Assembly (NCBI GenBank): GCA_020217115.1 | Contig: JAIWOA010000007.1 | Location: forward strand, 1-10,000 | Source: Calditerrivibrio sp. | GTDB taxonomy: Bacteria; Chrysiogenota; Deferribacteres; Deferribacterales; Calditerrivibrionaceae | Direction of reading: 5' to 3' | DNA: 10,000 nt | Shown: piece after piece, positions 6,029 to 10,000 of the stretch | How the letters are laid out: each line of letters begins with the position of its first letter | How positions within the stretch are numbered: the first letter of the stretch is position 1 | The notes under the pieces: model-generated | The model's database searches: none | Seen by the model: the letters and a program-made list of their open reading frames with translations, nothing else | What the model was told of the DNA's origin: nothing | Program-made: the position numbers and the translations under genes

Positions 6029-7429
6029 ATGAAATATAAAAGCACAAGGGGAAAGGTAAAAGGTATCAGTTTCAAAGAAACTGTCATGATGGGACTTGCC
6101 GATGATGGGGGATTGATGATACCTGAGTATATACCAACCCTTTCAAAAGATGAGATGATTGAACTTAAAGATCTTAATTATAAAGATATTGCCCTTAAGA
6201 TAATGAAACTTTTTATAGATGATATTGATATTAGTACGATAAAAAATATAATTGATAAAAGCTATTCAACATTTGATAAAGGGGATATAATACCTGTAAA
6301 AAGGTTTGATAACAATATTTTTATAGCTGAGATTTTTCATGGACCAACCTATGCTTTTAAAGATATAGCCCTTCAATTTCTTGGAAATCTTTTTGAACAT
6401 ATCCTATTGGAAAAGAATAAAAAAATGAATATACTTGGAGCAACAAGTGGAGATACAGGTAGTGCAGCTATACATGGTTTTAAAGGTAAAAAAGATATAA
6501 ATATTTTTATCTTGCACCCCCATGGGAAAGTAAGCCCAATACAAGAGCTACAAATGACTACTGTCACAGATAAAAATGTTTTTAATTTAGCTATAGATGG
6601 AACTTTTGATGACTGCCAATATATAGTAAAATCTATATTTAACGATCTAAATTTTAAACAAAACTATTCCCTTGGAGCTATCAATTCAATAAACTGGGCA
6701 AGGGTGTTAGCTCAGGTTGTATACTACTTCTACACATATTTTAGAGTTGCCAATAATTTTGAGAAAGTCTATTTTTCTGTTCCAACAGGAAATTTTGGCA
6801 ATATTTTTGCCGGTTATATAGCAAAAAAAATCGGTTTGCCAATAAAAAAACTTATTTTAGCGACAAATGAAAATAATATTCTAACAAGATTTGTTCAAAA
6901 TGGGGATTATAGCCTTTCCAATGTAGTGGAAACATACAGTCCATCTATGGATATACAGATTGCAAGTAATCTTGAAAGGTATTTTTATTTTCTTTTTGGA
7001 GAAGACTCCGATGAAGTAATAAAAAAGATTAAAGAGTTTGAACAGAATGGTAAAATAAATTTTAATAAATCTGAGGTAGAACAGATAAATATCGATTTCT
7101 ATTCATTCTCCACATCAAATGATGAAACATTAAAAATAATAGCAGACTTCTACAAAAAATATGATTATATCTTAGATCCCCACACTGCCTGTGGAGTTAA
7201 TGCAACTCTAAAATTAAATGATGGAGAAACACCTTTTATAAACCTTGCTACAGCACACCCTGCAAAGTTTCAGGATGCTATATACAAAGCTATCTCAAAA
7301 CTGCCGGAGGAGCCTGAAAGGATTATGAATCTGAAAAATAGAGATAAAAAATATTTCAAGTTAAAAAACTCTGTTGATGAGGTAAAGGAATTTATCAGGA
7401 AAGAATTGAATGCTGACACCGGTAACTAA
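6029..7429 (+). CDS. thrC: Threonine synthase
   Basis: PLP enzyme converting O-phosphohomoserine to threonine, the last step of the pathway. The 466 residues correspond to the long (E. coli or yeast-like) class with its own N-terminal domain, seen as YKSTRGKVKGISFKETVMMGLADDGGLMIPEYIP. The PLP lysine is K111 in GPTYAFKDIALQF. The cofactor phosphate loop is GATSGDTGSAA; NSINWARVLAQVVYY and VPTGNFGNIFAGYIAKKIGLP are further family signatures. DPHTACGVNA lies near the C-terminus. The start at 6029 rather than 6011 is set by AAGGGTG five bases upstream. The gene overlaps queA by 20 bases, so it appears to head the thrC-queA-tgt-yajC-secD run. No other threonine genes are nearby and there is no leader peptide rich in Thr or Ile codons, so attenuation is not suggested. 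Cytoplasmic; identity secure. Confidence 0.97.
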   Translation: MKYKSTRGKVKGISFKETVMMGLADDGGLMIPEYIPTLSKDEMIELKDLNYKDIALKIMKLFIDDIDISTIKNIIDKSYSTFDKGDIIPVKRFDNNIFIAEIFHGPTYAFKDIALQFLGNLFEHILLEKNKKMNILGATSGDTGSAAIHGFKGKKDINIFILHPHGKVSPIQELQMTTVTDKNVFNLAIDGTFDDCQYIVKSIFNDLNFKQNYSLGAINSINWARVLAQVVYYFYTYFRVANNFEKVYFSVPTGNFGNIFAGYIAKKIGLPIKKLILATNENNILTRFVQNGDYSLSNVVETYSPSMDIQIASNLERYFYFLFGEDSDEVIKKIKEFEQNGKINFNKSEVEQINIDFYSFSTSNDETLKIIADFYKKYDYILDPHTACGVNATLKLNDGETPFINLATAHPAKFQDAIYKAISKLPEEPERIMNLKNRDKKYFKLKNSVDEVKEFIRKELNADTGN

Positions 7430-8423
7430 TTATGATTTTCTTTTACCGGAAGAGCTTATAGCCCAATACCCCTCAGATAGAAGGGAGCAATCAAGACTTC
7501 TGGTGGTAGATAGAAAAACTGAGTCCTTTAAAGAATCTTTTTTTAGTGAAATTATAAACTTTATCAACAAAGATTATTTTCTGGTATTAAACAATACAAA
7601 AGTTGTCAAAAGTCGACTTTTCCCTCAAAAAAAAACTGGGGGGAAAGTTGAACTGTTTTTGTTGGAACAATTGGAGAATGATCTTTTTAAAGCAATGACA
7701 AAGGGGAAAATAAAAATTGGAGAGACTCTTTATTTTGAAAATGGTGAAGAATGCCACATTATTGGAAAAGCTGACGATGATCTCAAATTAGTAAGACTCA
7801 AAGATTACAAAGATGTCATAGAAAAATATGGGCACGTACCTCTACCACCTTATATAAAAAGATCAGATATAGCTCTGGATCATGAAAGGTATCAGACAGT
7901 ATATGCATCAAAAGAGGGCTCGGTAGCAGCACCAACTGCTGGATTACACTTCACAAGAGAGATCCTTGCAGATATAAAAAAAATTTCTCAAATATTTGAG
8001 ATAACTCTTAATGTTGGCTTAGGAACTTTCAAACCTATAAAAACAGATTATGTAGAGGAACATTTTATGCATAGGGAGCATTTTCATATACAGGAAGATG
8101 TAAAAAATAGTATAAACGATCTTAAAAAAGATAATAAAAAACTTCTCGCAGTAGGAACTACAACAGTAAGAGCCCTTGAGTCAGCATCAGAGGGGAATAA
8201 ACTGGTAAACAGTGGCCATTTAAGCACCGATATTTTTATTAGAGGTGGATATAAATTCAAAATAGTGGATGCAATACTTACAAATTTTCATCTCCCTAAA
8301 TCAACACTTTTTGTTATGGTATGCACTTTTGGCGGAGAAAAACTTATCAAGGAAGCCTACACATATGCTATAAAAAACAGATTTAGATTTTTCAGCTATG
8401 GCGATGCCATGTTAATACTTTGA
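7410..8423 (+). CDS. queA: S-adenosylmethionine:tRNA ribosyltransferase-isomerase QueA
   Basis: Transfers the ribosyl part of S-adenosylmethionine to preQ1 in tRNA, forming epoxyqueuosine at wobble position 34 of GUN anticodons. It acts directly after Tgt, encoded next. The 337 residues match the family's usual length of about 340. Motifs: DFLLPEELIAQYP near the N-terminus, LNNTKV (around 55-60), YQTVYA, the strong signature GSVAAPTAGLHFT, GLGTFKPI, HFMHREHFHI, AVGTTTVRALES, and near the end ILTNFHLPKSTLFVMV. The ATG at 7410 lies inside thrC (20-base overlap). AGGA (7397-7400) nine bases upstream supports it, and the N-terminus is only a couple of residues longer than common relatives. The stop TGA directly adjoins the first codon of the tgt frame. 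Cytoplasmic; identity secure. Confidence 0.97.
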   Translation: MLTPVTNYDFLLPEELIAQYPSDRREQSRLLVVDRKTESFKESFFSEIINFINKDYFLVLNNTKVVKSRLFPQKKTGGKVELFLLEQLENDLFKAMTKGKIKIGETLYFENGEECHIIGKADDDLKLVRLKDYKDVIEKYGHVPLPPYIKRSDIALDHERYQTVYASKEGSVAAPTAGLHFTREILADIKKISQIFEITLNVGLGTFKPIKTDYVEEHFMHREHFHIQEDVKNSINDLKKDNKKLLAVGTTTVRALESASEGNKLVNSGHLSTDIFIRGGYKFKIVDAILTNFHLPKSTLFVMVCTFGGEKLIKEAYTYAIKNRFRFFSYGDAMLIL

Positions 8424-9876
<1,453 letters not shown>

Positions 9877-9879
9877 ATA

Positions 9880-10000
9880 ATGCAGCTAAAACTACGCTGG
9901 ATAACTATAGCGATTATATTTTTGGTCGCTTTATTTTTCATGTTCCCCCTCGAAAAAAGAATCAAGCTTGGTCTTGATCTCAAAGGTGGAATGCATATAG
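9880..10000 (+). CDS. secD: Protein translocase subunit SecD, N-terminal fragment (runs off the window)
   Basis: Only the first 40 codons are visible. They give a basic start (MQLKLRW), one hydrophobic membrane span (about 8-23), then KRIKLGLDLKGGMHI, the strongly conserved beginning of the SecD periplasmic part. SecD with SecF uses the proton motive force to help pull exported proteins across the inner membrane. The ATG lies three bases after the yajC stop, with GAGGAG (9865-9870) nine bases upstream. The motif and the yajC neighbour make the call firm despite the short stretch. Whether secF follows, or is fused, cannot be seen. Confidence 0.93.
   Translation, partial: MQLKLRWITIAIIFLVALFFMFPLEKRIKLGLDLKGGMHI

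Overview
The window is AT-rich bacterial chromosome, almost wholly coding, with Shine-Dalgarno-led genes of a Gram-negative-type cell (YajC/SecD, RuvA/RuvC, Tgt/QueA). The low-GC, Lys/Asn/Ile-rich proteins and the mix of two-component and c-di-GMP signalling made me think of Deferribacteres (Calditerrivibrio or Deferribacter relatives). That is an impression from composition and gene order, not a demonstrated placement. I see no phage, insertion sequence, CRISPR array, tRNA or rRNA.

Left part (1-2707, + strand): the 3' part of a hybrid sensor histidine kinase (ATPase domain, degenerate receiver, true receiver, HPt, helical tail) overlaps by 17 bases a response regulator carrying a GGDEF diguanylate cyclase domain. 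The two look like one phosphorelay whose output is c-di-GMP.

Middle, - strand (2722-4530): yebC, ruvC and ruvA form a tight operon read leftwards, with a near-consensus sigma-70 promoter in front of yebC. It converges on the cyclase gene with only 14 bases between the stops. ruvB, often the next gene, is not here.

The 149-base divergent gap (4531-4679) is the only sizeable intergenic region. Rightward from it run yajQ, a small cupin gene and ndk, spaced 4 and 12 bases apart. A 12-bp hairpin follows ndk. Its T-tract lies on the minus-strand side, so it looks like a terminator for leftward rather than rightward transcription.

Right part (6029-10000, + strand): thrC, queA, tgt, yajC and the beginning of secD, overlapping or nearly so. 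queA-tgt-yajC-secD is the classical order that joins queuosine tRNA modification to the Sec accessory membrane proteins; thrC is the unusual leader. The tgt gene has no ATG or GTG near its start, and its ribosome binding site points to an ATA codon.

Most of the window is conserved housekeeping. The points most worth a second look are the kinase/cyclase pair, the tgt start and the reversed terminator-like hairpin. I found no clearly new system.
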